A DNA stretch of 64,000 bases from Kiloniellales bacterium (lineage in GTDB: Bacteria; Pseudomonadota; Alphaproteobacteria; Kiloniellales; JAKSBE01). Both the position numbers and the translations under genes were made by a program. The notes under the pieces were generated by a model that saw only the letters and a list, made by a program, of their open reading frames with translations, did not search any database and was not told the origin of the DNA. Numbering within the stretch: position 1 is the stretch's first letter; every line of letters begins with the position of its first letter. The stretch covers positions 1 through 64,000 of the forward strand of contig JASJBF010000040.1 in assembly GCA_030066685.1 (NCBI GenBank). Direction: 5' to 3'. Shown here piece after piece: positions 30,880-39,288 of this stretch.

Positions 30880-31434
30880 TCACGGCGTGGGGGGCTGGCT
30901 CGCCCGGGTGGCCGGAATCTGGTAGGTGGTCCCCGGACGCCGCGGCGCCGGCACCCGGTAGGTCACCGGCAGGCCGCGGCGGTCCCGGCCCTTGACGACC
31001 ACGGTCCAGTCGTCCGGCGCCGCGAGGTAGGCTTCCGGGTCGGGCAGGGGAATCTGCGTGGTCACGCTGCTTCGCGCTTCGGGTTCCTCGCTGCTTCCCA
31101 GCGGCACGCCGATGCCGACCGAGGAACGGACCCCGCCGCCGATTCCGACGCTGACCTGGGGCAGGACGTCTGGTCCCCGGTCGCCTTGCGGCGCGCGCCG
31201 CTCGAGCCGGCTCGCTTCGACCTCGGTACCGCGGCGGTCGACGAGGAAGACCCGTTCGATCCGCTGCGTGGGCGGCAGGTTCTCGATCTCGACCTCGACC
31301 GCCGTCGGAGGGTCGCCGACCAGGCCCGCCAGGACCATCGTCGCCGGCGGCGGCGGCTTCGAGCTGGATCCGCAGGCGCCCGCTCCGAACAGGACGGCGA
31401 GAAGGGCAATGCGGAGACCGTTGCGCGGCATCAT
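30880..31434 (-). CDS. Lipoprotein of an unrecognised three-member family, paralogue 2
   Basis: The ATG at 31434 (MMPRNGLRIALLAVLFGAGAC) gives a signal peptide with a lipobox at GAGAC. The 184-residue length equals that of paralogue 1. The core AGLVGDPPTAVEVEIENLPP, ERVFLVDRRGTEVEA, SVTTQIPLPDPEAYLAAP and WTVVVKGRDRRGLPVTYRVP aligns closely with paralogue 1. The middle contains a Gly/Val stretch (VSVGIGGGVRSSVGIGVPLG) that could be a short hydrophobic turn. It is predicted to be lipid-anchored. The function is unknown. Confidence 0.75.
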   Translation of the reverse strand: MMPRNGLRIALLAVLFGAGACGSSSKPPPPATMVLAGLVGDPPTAVEVEIENLPPTQRIERVFLVDRRGTEVEASRLERRAPQGDRGPDVLPQVSVGIGGGVRSSVGIGVPLGSSEEPEARSSVTTQIPLPDPEAYLAAPDDWTVVVKGRDRRGLPVTYRVPAPRRPGTTYQIPATRASQPPTP

Positions 31435-31617
31435 CGGAGAAAACCCTTGTGTCCCGGCCGCTGCAGGCCTCGCCGGCGGCTTCGGCTGGGCGGCAGGGCG
31501 CAGGGCGATCCTTGCGGTGTCACAGTGACCGCTCGGGCCTCGATGTTGAAGGGTCAAATAAGGGGCATCCGGGGGGCGGCCGCGACCCGCACGGTCGTCC
31601 GGCCCTTCGGGCGCACC

Positions 31618-31998
31618 TCAGGGCCGCGGTGCTGGAAACTGGTAGGAGATGGTGCGGCCGCGGAGGTTTCTGGTGACGATGATCACGATCCAGCCCTCGG
31701 GCGACGCGCGGTAGCCTGCCGGATCCGGCAAGGGAATGCGAGCCGTCACGCTCCGGCTGTCCCGGGCCTTGCCGATGGCCAGCGGCGGACGCTCGGCCTC
31801 GACGGTGGTGCCATCCGGCCCGGCGAGGATGATCCGCTCGATCGGCCGCCCCTTAGGCACCGCCTCGACGAGGACACGCACCGCCGGCACCGGCGCCCCG
31901 ACCAGGTCGGCAGAGACGGTCATCTCCGGCTCGCTTTCGGGTACGGCACAGGCGGCGGCGAGCAAGAGGGCGACGAAGAGCAGACCGCGACGCGGCAT
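31618..31998 (-). CDS. Lipoprotein of an unrecognised three-member family, short paralogue 3
   Basis: The ATG at 31998 follows GGGAG and gives a lipoprotein signal (LLFVALLLAAACAVPE, lipobox AAAC). At 126 residues it lacks the variable middle of its two neighbours. It keeps both conserved halves: ADLVGAPVPAVRVLVEAVP, IERIILAGPDGTTVEA, SVTARIPLPDPAGYRASP and GWIVIIVTRNLRGRTISYQF. It is the most diverged copy and may approximate the minimal domain. The frame stays open far upstream opposite glnD, but that is a GC-driven shadow. Confidence 0.7.
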   Translation of the reverse strand: MPRRGLLFVALLLAAACAVPESEPEMTVSADLVGAPVPAVRVLVEAVPKGRPIERIILAGPDGTTVEAERPPLAIGKARDSRSVTARIPLPDPAGYRASPEGWIVIIVTRNLRGRTISYQFPAPRP

Positions 31999-32118
31999 GG
32001 GGCGGCTCCCGCTTGTGATCGGGCGGCAGCCCGCCCGCACCGGGGACGCCGCCTGCCATTCGTGCAATACTGCCAGCCGGCCCCTTGCCTCGGGGTTGAT
32101 GGAGATCAAATAACGGAT

Positions 32119-35025
32119 ATGGATTCGGGCCTGCTCAAAGAGCCGATCGAAGGCGCCATCGAAAAGCCGCGGGCGATCATCGATCGCCGCGCTCTCGCGG
32201 CGCGCCTGGAGGCGAGCTTCGCTGCGGAGCTCGCCGAGGGCGAGAAGCGGGCGCAGATCCTGGCCGCCGCCAAGGCCGCGCTCGACGACGGCCGGGCCGA
32301 GGTGCGGCGGCGCTTCGAGGCCGGCGCCGGTGGCAGCGCCACGGTCAAGGCCAACTGCTACCTCGCAGATCAGCTGATCCGGGTGCTTTACGACTACGTC
32401 ACCGAGAAGGTCTACCCGCTGGCCAACCCCTCCGCGGGGGAACGGCTGACCCTGGTCGCCCTGGGCGGCTACGGGCGCGGCGAGCTGGCGCCCCATTCCG
32501 ACATCGATCTCCTGTTCCTGCTGCCCTACAAGATGACTCCGCGCAGCGAGCAGGTGGTCGAGGAGCTGCTCTATTTCCTCTGGGACCTGGGCCTCAAGGT
32601 CGGCCAGGCCGTGCGCTCGGTCGACGAATGCATTCGCCTCGCCAAGTCCGACATGGTGATCCGCACCAGCCTGCTGGAGGCGCGCTGGCTCTGGGGCGAG
32701 CAGGCGCTCTATCGGGAGCTGCGCCAGCGCTACCGCCGCGAGGTCGAGGGCCGGGCGCCGGTCCGCTTCATCGAGTCCAAGCTGGGGGAGCGCGACGCCC
32801 GGCACAAGCGCCTGGGCGGCTCGCGCTACGCGCTGGAGCCCAACATCAAGGAGGGCAAGGGCGGCCTGCGCGACCTGCACACCCTGTTCTGGATCGCCAA
32901 GAACCTCTACCACGTCGACGACATCGGCCGCCTGGTCGAGCGCGGCCTCTTCACCCGCGCCGAGGCGCAGCGCTTCATCAAGGCGCAGAACTTCCTCTGG
33001 ACCCTGCGCTGCCACCTTCACTACCTGGCCGGGCGCGCCGAGGAGCGCCTGACCTTCGACCTGCAGACGGCCATCGCCCCGCGCATGGGCTTCAGCGACC
33101 ACGCCGGGCTCAGCGCCGTCGAGCGCTTCATGAAGCGCTACTTCCTGGTCGCCAAGGACGTCGGCTCCCTGACCCGGATCTTCTGCGCGGCGCTGGAGAT
33201 GGAGCACGGCCGCGGCGCCCGCTTTCGCATCAAGGGCAAGGCCCTGATCGGCCGGCGCCGGCGGGTCGGCGGCTTCCCGGTCGAGGGCGACCGGATCGCC
33301 GTGAAGGGCCCGGAGGACTTCAAGGCCGAGCCGGTCAAGCTGCTGCGGCTGTTCCAGGTCGCCCAAGCCCACGACCTGGACGTCCATCCCAAAGCGCTGC
33401 GCTGGGTCACCCAGAACCTCAAGCTGATCGACCGCGCGCTGCGCGAGGACCCGCTGGCCAACCGGACCTTCCTGCAGATGCTGACCTCGGAGAAGGACCC
33501 CGAGACCACCCTGCGCCGGCTCAACGAGGCCGGCGTCTTCGGCCGCTTCGTGCCCGACTTCGGCCGGGTCGTGGCGCAGATGCAGTACAACATGTACCAC
33601 CACTTCACGGTGGACGAGCACACCATCATGGCGATCGGCATCCTGCACGCCATCGAGCAGGGCCGCCTGAAGGAAGAGGCGCCGATCGCCAGCGAGGTGG
33701 TGCACAAGGCGCTGTCGCGCCGCGCGCTCTACGTCGCGGTCCTGCTGCACGACATCGCCAAGGGCCGCAACGGCGACCACTCCGAGCTCGGCGCCGACGT
33801 CGCCGAGACGCTTTGCCCGCGCCTCGGCCTCAGCGAGGAGGAGACCGAGACCGTCGCCTGGCTGGTGCGCTATCACCTCTCGATGAGCAACGTCGCCTTC
33901 AAGCGCGACCTGGACGATCCCAAGACCATCGAGGACTTCGCCCGCCTGATGCAGTCGGTCGAGCGCCTGCGCCTGCTGCTGGTCCTGACCGTGGCCGACA
34001 TCCGCGCGGTCGGCCCGGGCACCTGGAACGCCTGGAAGGCGGCCCTGCTGCGCGACCTCTACTGGCGCACGGAGGAGGTGCTGACCGGCGGCGTCACCGG
34101 GGTCGGACGCAAGGCCCGGATCGACGCCGCCAAGCAGGCCCTGGTCGCCGCCTTGCCGGACTGGCCGAAGAAGGACATCGACGCCCACCTGCGGCGCGGC
34201 TACGCGCCCTACTGGCTGTCCTGCGACACCGAGACCCACGCCCGACACGCCCGCCTGGTCCGCGCCGCAGAGGTCGAGAAGCGGCCCCTGACCGTCGACT
34301 GGCGGATCGACCGCTACCGCGAGGTCACCGAGGTCACCATCTACACCGCCGACCACCCGGGCCTGTTCAGCCGCATCGCCGGCGCCATGGCGGTGGCCGG
34401 GGCCAGCATCGACGCGGCACGGATCTTCACCCTTTCCAACGGCAAGGCGCTGGACACCTTCTGGGTCCGCTCGGCCCAGGACGGCCCCTTCGATCGCTCG
34501 GACCAGCTGGCCCGTCTGGCCTCGGCGATCGAGAAGGCACTGGACGGCCGCCTGAAGGTGACCCAGGAGCTGGCCGCCAAGCGCTCGACCATCCCCAGCC
34601 GCCTGCGGGTCTTCAAGGTGCCGCCGCGAGTCCTGATCGACAACAAGGCGAGCCGCCGCCACACGGTGATCGAGGTCAACGGCCGCGACCGGCCGGGCCT
34701 GCTGCACCAGGTCACTTGGGCGCTGACCCGCCTCAACCTGATCATCCACTCGGCGCGGATCTCGACCTTCGGCGAGCGGGTGGTCGACACCTTCTACGTC
34801 AACGGCCCCCTTGGCGATAAGATCGAGGACGAGCGCCGCCTGCTCTCGATCCGCAAGAAGCTCCTGGCCGCCCTGGAAGACCCGGACTGCGCCCCCGTGG
34901 CGCCGAAGGACAAATCGGCCGCCGGCAAGGCGCGCAAGGATACGGCGAAGGGCCGCAATCTCGCGGGCGACGGCAAGACCAAACCGGCGGCCAAGCGCCG
35001 CCGCGAAGGCGCTACGCCGGCTTAG
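32119..35025 (+). CDS. glnD: Bifunctional [protein-PII] uridylyltransferase / uridylyl-removing enzyme
   Basis: GlnD senses glutamine and modifies PII proteins to control nitrogen assimilation. The 968-residue protein has the nucleotidyltransferase motif GGYGRGELAPHSDIDLLFL (about 115-133), the HD hydrolase motif LLHDIAKG...HSELG (about 541-556), and two ACT domains (starting about 738 with TADHPGLFSRIAGAM and about 848 with GRDRPGLLHQVTWAL). A Lys/Arg/Ala-rich tail of about 45 residues follows. The start MDSGLLKEP at 32119 is chosen over the much longer open frame, which overlaps the lipoprotein genes. The ribosome binding site is weak. Confidence 0.97.
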   Translation: MDSGLLKEPIEGAIEKPRAIIDRRALAARLEASFAAELAEGEKRAQILAAAKAALDDGRAEVRRRFEAGAGGSATVKANCYLADQLIRVLYDYVTEKVYPLANPSAGERLTLVALGGYGRGELAPHSDIDLLFLLPYKMTPRSEQVVEELLYFLWDLGLKVGQAVRSVDECIRLAKSDMVIRTSLLEARWLWGEQALYRELRQRYRREVEGRAPVRFIESKLGERDARHKRLGGSRYALEPNIKEGKGGLRDLHTLFWIAKNLYHVDDIGRLVERGLFTRAEAQRFIKAQNFLWTLRCHLHYLAGRAEERLTFDLQTAIAPRMGFSDHAGLSAVERFMKRYFLVAKDVGSLTRIFCAALEMEHGRGARFRIKGKALIGRRRRVGGFPVEGDRIAVKGPEDFKAEPVKLLRLFQVAQAHDLDVHPKALRWVTQNLKLIDRALREDPLANRTFLQMLTSEKDPETTLRRLNEAGVFGRFVPDFGRVVAQMQYNMYHHFTVDEHTIMAIGILHAIEQGRLKEEAPIASEVVHKALSRRALYVAVLLHDIAKGRNGDHSELGADVAETLCPRLGLSEEETETVAWLVRYHLSMSNVAFKRDLDDPKTIEDFARLMQSVERLRLLLVLTVADIRAVGPGTWNAWKAALLRDLYWRTEEVLTGGVTGVGRKARIDAAKQALVAALPDWPKKDIDAHLRRGYAPYWLSCDTETHARHARLVRAAEVEKRPLTVDWRIDRYREVTEVTIYTADHPGLFSRIAGAMAVAGASIDAARIFTLSNGKALDTFWVRSAQDGPFDRSDQLARLASAIEKALDGRLKVTQELAAKRSTIPSRLRVFKVPPRVLIDNKASRRHTVIEVNGRDRPGLLHQVTWALTRLNLIIHSARISTFGERVVDTFYVNGPLGDKIEDERRLLSIRKKLLAALEDPDCAPVAPKDKSAAGKARKDTAKGRNLAGDGKTKPAAKRRREGATPA

Positions 35026-35071
35026 AACCGAAGCCTGAGAAGACCCGCTCGGAGTTTGATAAGGTGTCAAA

Positions 35072-35482
35072 TTGTCCTGGCTGTTCTTGAATCAGCGAAA
35101 GGCGGTCGATCGCCTGGTCAAGCGATTGGAACGGATCGGCGTGCGATCGGTCACGATCGAGGACTCTGATTCGGCCTACGTCCCGGCGCGCATGATCCTC
35201 TCTGTTCCCTGGAAAGGCGACTTGGAGCTGATCTGGCATCGCCAGTGGTGGGACGGTATACAGCAGGAAGATAACTATGTAGCGCTCAAGTTCGGTGACG
35301 AGGAAGAGAGGATCGTCGGTATTGCGGAGCTATTCCGCCAGAAGTTCGACAAGCCGCTCATCGAAGTCATCATCGATCACATTGCGGACGCTGTGCAAAG
35401 CCGCCTGAGGGCTCCGGCCGCTGGGAAAGCTCCCACTGACGACGAAGCATCGGACGAAGGTCGAAATGACGATCTCCCGTGA
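35072..35482 (+). CDS. Hypothetical protein, 136 aa, TTG start
   Basis: The gene lies between glnD and map and overlaps map by 17 bases. The TTG at 35072 is supported by AAGGTG 5 bases upstream. The first alternative ATG is about 120 bases further in and would remove the conserved-looking N-terminus. The product has a basic start (RKAVDRLVKRLERIGV), a Trp-rich middle (LELIWHRQWWDGIQQEDNY) and a hydrophilic acidic tail (DDEASDEGRNDD). No transmembrane helix or known motif is visible. Its base composition is visibly less GC-rich than that of its neighbours. No function is proposed. Confidence 0.6.
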   Translation: MSWLFLNQRKAVDRLVKRLERIGVRSVTIEDSDSAYVPARMILSVPWKGDLELIWHRQWWDGIQQEDNYVALKFGDEEERIVGIAELFRQKFDKPLIEVIIDHIADAVQSRLRAPAAGKAPTDDEASDEGRNDDLP

Positions 35483-36215
35483 CGAGCAACTCGAGAAGCT
35501 GCGCAAGGCGGGCCGGGTCGTGGCGCGCACTCTAGCGGCCATGGGCGAGAAGCTGGAACCCGGCATGACGACCCGGGAGCTGGATGACATCGGCCGAGCG
35601 CTGCTGGCGCGCGAGGGTGCACGCCCGGCGCCGGAAATCACCTACGGCTTTCCGGGGGCTACCTGCATCAGCGTCTTTCCGCAGATCGCCCACGGCGTTC
35701 CGGGGGACCGGAAGCTCGAGGCGGGTGACCTGGTCAACATCGACGTCTCGGCCGTGCTGGAGGGCTACTTCGCCGACACTGGGGCGAGCTTCGTGATCCC
35801 GCCGGCGCCGCAGAGGCTCCGTCGGCTCTGCCGCGACGGACGCCGGGCGCTCTGGTCGGGGATCAAGGCGGTCCGCTCGGGCGCGCGCTTGGCGAGGATC
35901 GGCGAGGCGGTCGAGGACTTCGCCCGCCGCGGCCGCTACTCGCTGATCCGCAACCTGGCCAGCCACGGGGTCGGCGGCGCGTTGCACGAGGATCCGACCG
36001 CGATCCCGACCTGGCGCGATGCTGGCGAGCGCCGCGCGATTCACCGCGGCGCGGTCTTTACCATCGAGCCCTTCCTGTCCCTGGGCTCGTCCTGGGCGGT
36101 CGAGGCCGGCGACGGCTGGACCCTCCTGGCCGACACGGGCAAGCCGACGGTCCAGTACGAGCACACCCTGGTCGCCACGGACCGCGGCGCCCTGGTAGTG
36201 ACCTTGCCGAACTGA
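35466..36215 (+). CDS. map: Type I methionine aminopeptidase
   Basis: Map removes the initiator methionine from nascent proteins. The 249-residue protein has the pita-bread fold motifs. The metal ligands are in NIDVSA (Asp), FADTGASF (Asp), ASHGVGGALHED (His), FTIEPFLS (Glu) and VQYEHTLVAT (Glu), with the substrate histidine in QIAHGVPGD. The central region (DGRRALWSGIKAVRSG) is more diverged than in the housekeeping E. coli enzyme, so this may be a second, shorter-branch isozyme. It ends 9 bases from the convergent decarboxylase gene. Confidence 0.93.
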   Translation: MTISRDEQLEKLRKAGRVVARTLAAMGEKLEPGMTTRELDDIGRALLAREGARPAPEITYGFPGATCISVFPQIAHGVPGDRKLEAGDLVNIDVSAVLEGYFADTGASFVIPPAPQRLRRLCRDGRRALWSGIKAVRSGARLARIGEAVEDFARRGRYSLIRNLASHGVGGALHEDPTAIPTWRDAGERRAIHRGAVFTIEPFLSLGSSWAVEAGDGWTLLADTGKPTVQYEHTLVATDRGALVVTLPN

Positions 36216-36224
36216 CCGGAGCGC

Positions 36225-37643
36225 TCAGAGACCTTCGGCCAGCACCCGCTTCACCGCAGCAACGGTCCGCGTCACGTCGTCCTCGGTCGTGCGCCAGTTG
36301 CAGACCGAGACCCGCATGGCGCGCTTGCCGTTCCAGGTGGTGCCGCCGAACCAGGCCGTGCCTTCGGCCTGGAGGCGGACGATCACCGCGTCCGTGCGGC
36401 GGTCGTGGTCGCCGGCTTCGTCGAGGAAGCGCAGCAGGCCCTGGTTGATCACCGGGCGGGCCAGGATCTCGACCCCGGGCAGGGCACCGATCTCGCCCAC
36501 CAGGCGGGCGGCGTGGTCGCAGCAGCGCTCGACGATCCCGGCAATGCCCGCCCGGCCAAGGGCACGAATCGCGGCGTAGGCGGGGAAGCCCCGGGCGCGG
36601 CGCGACCATTCGGGGTTCCAGTCCTTCTGGTTGCGGGCGCCTTCGACCGGCTGGGAATAGCTCGCCGTCTGGGTGAAGGCGGCGCGGTGCGCCTCCGGGT
36701 CGGCGACGAAGACGAAGCCCGAATCGAAGGGCAGGTTCAGCCACTTGTGGCCGTCGGTTGCCCAGGAATCGGCCTCCGCGACGCCCTCGAGCAGATGACG
36801 GAAGCGCGGGGAGGTCGCGGCCCAGAGCCCGAAGGCACCGTCGACGTGGACCCAGGCGCCGGCCGCCTTGGCCAGGGCGCAGGCCGGTCCGAAGGGATCG
36901 AAGACGCCGCAGTTCAGATCCCCGGCCTGCAGCACCAGGATGACCGGGCGTTCCGGCTCGGTCTCGAGCGCCGTCTCGAGCTCGCCCAGGCCGATGCGGC
37001 CGCCGTCGTCCGAAGGGACGATCTCGAGCGCGTCGCTGCCGAAGCCCAGCAGGCGGACGGCGCGCAGCAGGGATTCGTGCCGGTTCGCGCTGGTCAGGAC
37101 CCGCAGCGGCGGGGCGCCGGCCAGGCCCCGCAGCGGCGGGGCGCCGGCCAGGCCCCGGCGCTCGACGTCCCAGCCGCGCTCCCGCAGCAGCCGGTTGCGG
37201 GCGGCGGCCAGGGCCGTGGCGTGGGCCCCCTGGCAGCCGGTCACGAAACCGAAGGAGGCATCGGCGGGCAGGCCGAGAAGTTCCTTCAGCCAGGCGCCGC
37301 AGACCTCCTCGACCACGGCCGCCGCCGGGCTGCAGGCGAAGGCGGCGGCGTTCTGGTCCCAGGCCGCGGCCAGCCAGTCGGCGGCCAGCGCTGCCGGGTG
37401 GCTGCCGCCGATCACCCAGCCGAAGAAACGCCCGCCAGTGGAGTCGAGAATCCCGCCCTCGACGTCACGGACCAGGTCGTCGATGACCTGCGTTGCCGGG
37501 GCGCCGGTCTCGGGCAGCGGGCCGCCCAGGCGCGCCCGCAGCGTCTCGGCATCGGCCGTTGCGCCGACCGGGCGGTGGTCCAGGCCCTCCAGATAGTCCA
37601 GCGCGTGGGCCGCGGCACGCTGGAGGATTTCGGATTCGGACAT
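36225..37643 (-). CDS. PLP-dependent group II amino acid decarboxylase family protein
   Basis: The 472-residue protein is a fold-type I PLP enzyme of the aromatic amino acid/glutamate decarboxylase family. The PLP-binding lysine is in DGHKWLNLPFDSGFVF (about residue 300). The upstream GGRFFGWVIGGSHPAALAADW and GCQGAHATALAAARNRLL are typical of the N-terminal and cofactor regions, and VHVDGAFG carries the ring-stacking aspartate loop. The substrate cannot be read from sequence. Residues about 164-181 are a perfect 9-residue tandem duplication (GLAGAPPLR twice) encoded by a 27-bp repeat. Confidence 0.9.
   Translation of the reverse strand: MSESEILQRAAAHALDYLEGLDHRPVGATADAETLRARLGGPLPETGAPATQVIDDLVRDVEGGILDSTGGRFFGWVIGGSHPAALAADWLAAAWDQNAAAFACSPAAAVVEEVCGAWLKELLGLPADASFGFVTGCQGAHATALAAARNRLLRERGWDVERRGLAGAPPLRGLAGAPPLRVLTSANRHESLLRAVRLLGFGSDALEIVPSDDGGRIGLGELETALETEPERPVILVLQAGDLNCGVFDPFGPACALAKAAGAWVHVDGAFGLWAATSPRFRHLLEGVAEADSWATDGHKWLNLPFDSGFVFVADPEAHRAAFTQTASYSQPVEGARNQKDWNPEWSRRARGFPAYAAIRALGRAGIAGIVERCCDHAARLVGEIGALPGVEILARPVINQGLLRFLDEAGDHDRRTDAVIVRLQAEGTAWFGGTTWNGKRAMRVSVCNWRTTEDDVTRTVAAVKRVLAEGL
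37101..37154. repeat. 27-bp perfect tandem duplication inside the decarboxylase gene
   Basis: Positions 37101-37127 and 37128-37154 are identical. The unit begins CCGCAGCGGCGGGGCG and ends CCGGCCAGGCC. Because 27 is divisible by three, the frame is kept and nine residues are repeated. The perfect identity implies a recent slippage event. Confidence 0.9.
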
Positions 37644-37702
37644 GGAGAATCTTTCCTTCGAGGATGGCGGTCCCGAAGGCTAGCGGCCGCGCCTCCTGAA
37701 AC

Positions 37703-38608
37703 TCAACAGACAGCCGCGTCGGATCCTTCGAAGGCTGCGGCGACCGCGGCGAGCTTCTCGGGGTTGCGCACGACGTAGATCGCGGCGATGCGATCGTCCC
37801 GCACCTCGATGCTGAAAGTGTGGTCGAGTTCGCCGTCCACGTAGACGACGAATCCGGGCGCACCGTTGATCTCGGCGGGATGGAAGGCACTGGTACCGCC
37901 CCGGGCCCGGTGCTTGCGGACCAGGCCGGTGAAGAAGAGTGCAATTCGCGCGGCGCCGCGGACCGGCTGGCGTGCGGCGGTCTTTAGGCCGCCGCCGTCG
38001 GAGTAGGAGACGGCATCGGCGGTCAGAAGCGCCTCCAGGCGGCTGGCGTCGCCGGTCGACAGCGCCTCCGCGAAGCGCTGCAGCAGGGCCTGATGTGCTT
38101 CGGGCGGCGCGGGCCGGGACGGCCGTTCGCCCCGGACCGCCTTCCGGGCGCGGCTGGCGAGCTGGCGGCAGGCGGCCTCGCTCCTGCCGAGGGACTCGGC
38201 GATCTGCGCGAAGGGCGCGTCGAAGACGTCGTGCAGGAGGAAGGCGGCGCGCTCGGGCGCCGAGAGCTTCTCCAGGGTCAGCATCAGCGCGAAGGAGAGG
38301 TCGTCGGCGAGCTCGGCCGCGGTCTCGGGAGACAGCGCGTCGGAGTCGAGCACCGGCTCCGGCAGCCAGGGCCCGACGTAGATCTCCCGCTGTGCCCGGG
38401 CGCTCTTCAGGCGGTCGAGACAGAGCCGGGTCACCGTGGTGACGAGGAAGGCCTCGACGCTGCGGATCGCGGTCGTGTCGACGCCCCGGAAGCGCAGGTA
38501 GGCGTCCTGCAGCACATCCTCGGCGTCGGCCCGGCTGCCCAGCATCCGGTAGGCCAGCCCCAGCAGGCGGCCGCGGCAGGCGGCGAAGGGATCGTCGCGC
38601 CCGGTCAT
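37703..38608 (-). CDS. ECF41-type RNA polymerase sigma factor
   Basis: The 301-residue product has sigma region 2 (FAACRGRLLGLAYRMLGSRADAEDVLQDAYLRF), the linker motif WLPEP at 81-85, region 4 (SAPERAAFLLHDVFDAPFAQIAESLG) and a SnoaL-like C-terminal extension with DGGG at 204-207. WLPEP together with a DGGGK-like motif in the extension defines the ECF41 group. In that group the C-terminal domain replaces an anti-sigma factor and tunes activity. The start overlaps the stop of the carboxymuconolactone decarboxylase-like gene by 4 bases, so both are made from one transcript. Confidence 0.93.
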   Translation of the reverse strand: MTGRDDPFAACRGRLLGLAYRMLGSRADAEDVLQDAYLRFRGVDTTAIRSVEAFLVTTVTRLCLDRLKSARAQREIYVGPWLPEPVLDSDALSPETAAELADDLSFALMLTLEKLSAPERAAFLLHDVFDAPFAQIAESLGRSEAACRQLASRARKAVRGERPSRPAPPEAHQALLQRFAEALSTGDASRLEALLTADAVSYSDGGGLKTAARQPVRGAARIALFFTGLVRKHRARGGTSAFHPAEINGAPGFVVYVDGELDHTFSIEVRDDRIAAIYVVRNPEKLAAVAAAFEGSDAAVC

Positions 38609-39153
38609 GCCGCCTCTCTGGCGACCGCGACCTGGCGGTTGCCGAGGGACACCCGCTGGCAGGTCTCGGCGAAGCCCAAGCCCGCCTTGACCATGGGGAA
38701 GACCCGGCCGATCTGCACGGCCAGCACGAGGTCGACCATGCCGGCCTCGCCCCAGCGCCGGCGGACAGCTTCCCGTGCCGCCGTCGCCTCGCGCGTGCGC
38801 CCGACGATCGCCTCGGCGAAGCGAAAGCCGAGCCGGGTGTCCGGCGTCATGGCATCGCGGTCTCGGGTCAGGATCGCCTCGATCTGCGCCTCGGCGACCC
38901 CGGCCTCGCGCGCCATGTCGACCACCAGCTGGGTGCAGGGCCCGCAGTCCTCGGCCAGAGCCCCGACCAGCTTGGCCGCATAGACGGCCTCCACCGGCGC
39001 CGCCTCGCGGTGCTTGGCGAGGCGGGTGAGGCCTGCGAACCCGAAGAACGCGGCGGGCGAGGCCTTCAGCATGTGCTCCATGTAGCTCACGTCGTAATCA
39101 TAGCGCGCGGCGAAGGCTTTGAGCGCGCGGCGGGCGAGGGTTTTCCGAAGCAT
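38605..39153 (-). CDS. Carboxymuconolactone decarboxylase/AhpD-like protein (ECF41 partner)
   Basis: The ATG at 39153 lies 7 bases after AGGAGA. The 182-residue all-alpha protein carries the redox pair EDCGPCTQ near residues 69-74 and the helical pattern of the carboxymuconolactone decarboxylase superfamily. ECF41 sigma factors are known to be encoded with, and to activate, genes for carboxymuconolactone decarboxylases, oxidoreductases or epimerases. This gene is therefore the probable regulated target as well as the first cistron. The stimulus and reaction are unknown. Confidence 0.88.
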   Translation of the reverse strand: MLRKTLARRALKAFAARYDYDVSYMEHMLKASPAAFFGFAGLTRLAKHREAAPVEAVYAAKLVGALAEDCGPCTQLVVDMAREAGVAEAQIEAILTRDRDAMTPDTRLGFRFAEAIVGRTREATAAREAVRRRWGEAGMVDLVLAVQIGRVFPMVKAGLGFAETCQRVSLGNRQVAVAREAA

Positions 39154-39195
39154 GTGGCTGTCTCCTGTCTGCGAAAGGAAGCGATCTCTCTCCCA

Positions 39196-39222
39196 GACGA
39201 GACGGCGGAGGGTTTCGTGACA
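39196..39222 (-). promoter_or_regulatory. ECF41-type promoter before the decarboxylase-sigma operon
   Basis: On the minus strand the sequence reads TGTCACG (39222-39216), 16 bases, CGTC (39199-39196). The published ECF41 promoter form is TGTCACA, about 16-18 bases, CGTC. Transcription would start about 35-40 bases before the ATG at 39153. This implies that the sigma factor directs its own operon. Confidence 0.7.
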
Positions 39223-39288
39223 GGCCGTCTCGCGCCTTCTGCCGCAAGGCTTCCTATTTTCGCCGCTTTCGCGTAGAGACTGGCCGCC

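Noticed and set aside
31999-35070. Very long minus-strand open frame opposite glnD leading into lipoprotein 3
   Set aside because: Composition is a GC shadow of glnD. Only the last 126 codons (31618-31998) have a signal peptide, a ribosome binding site and paralogues.
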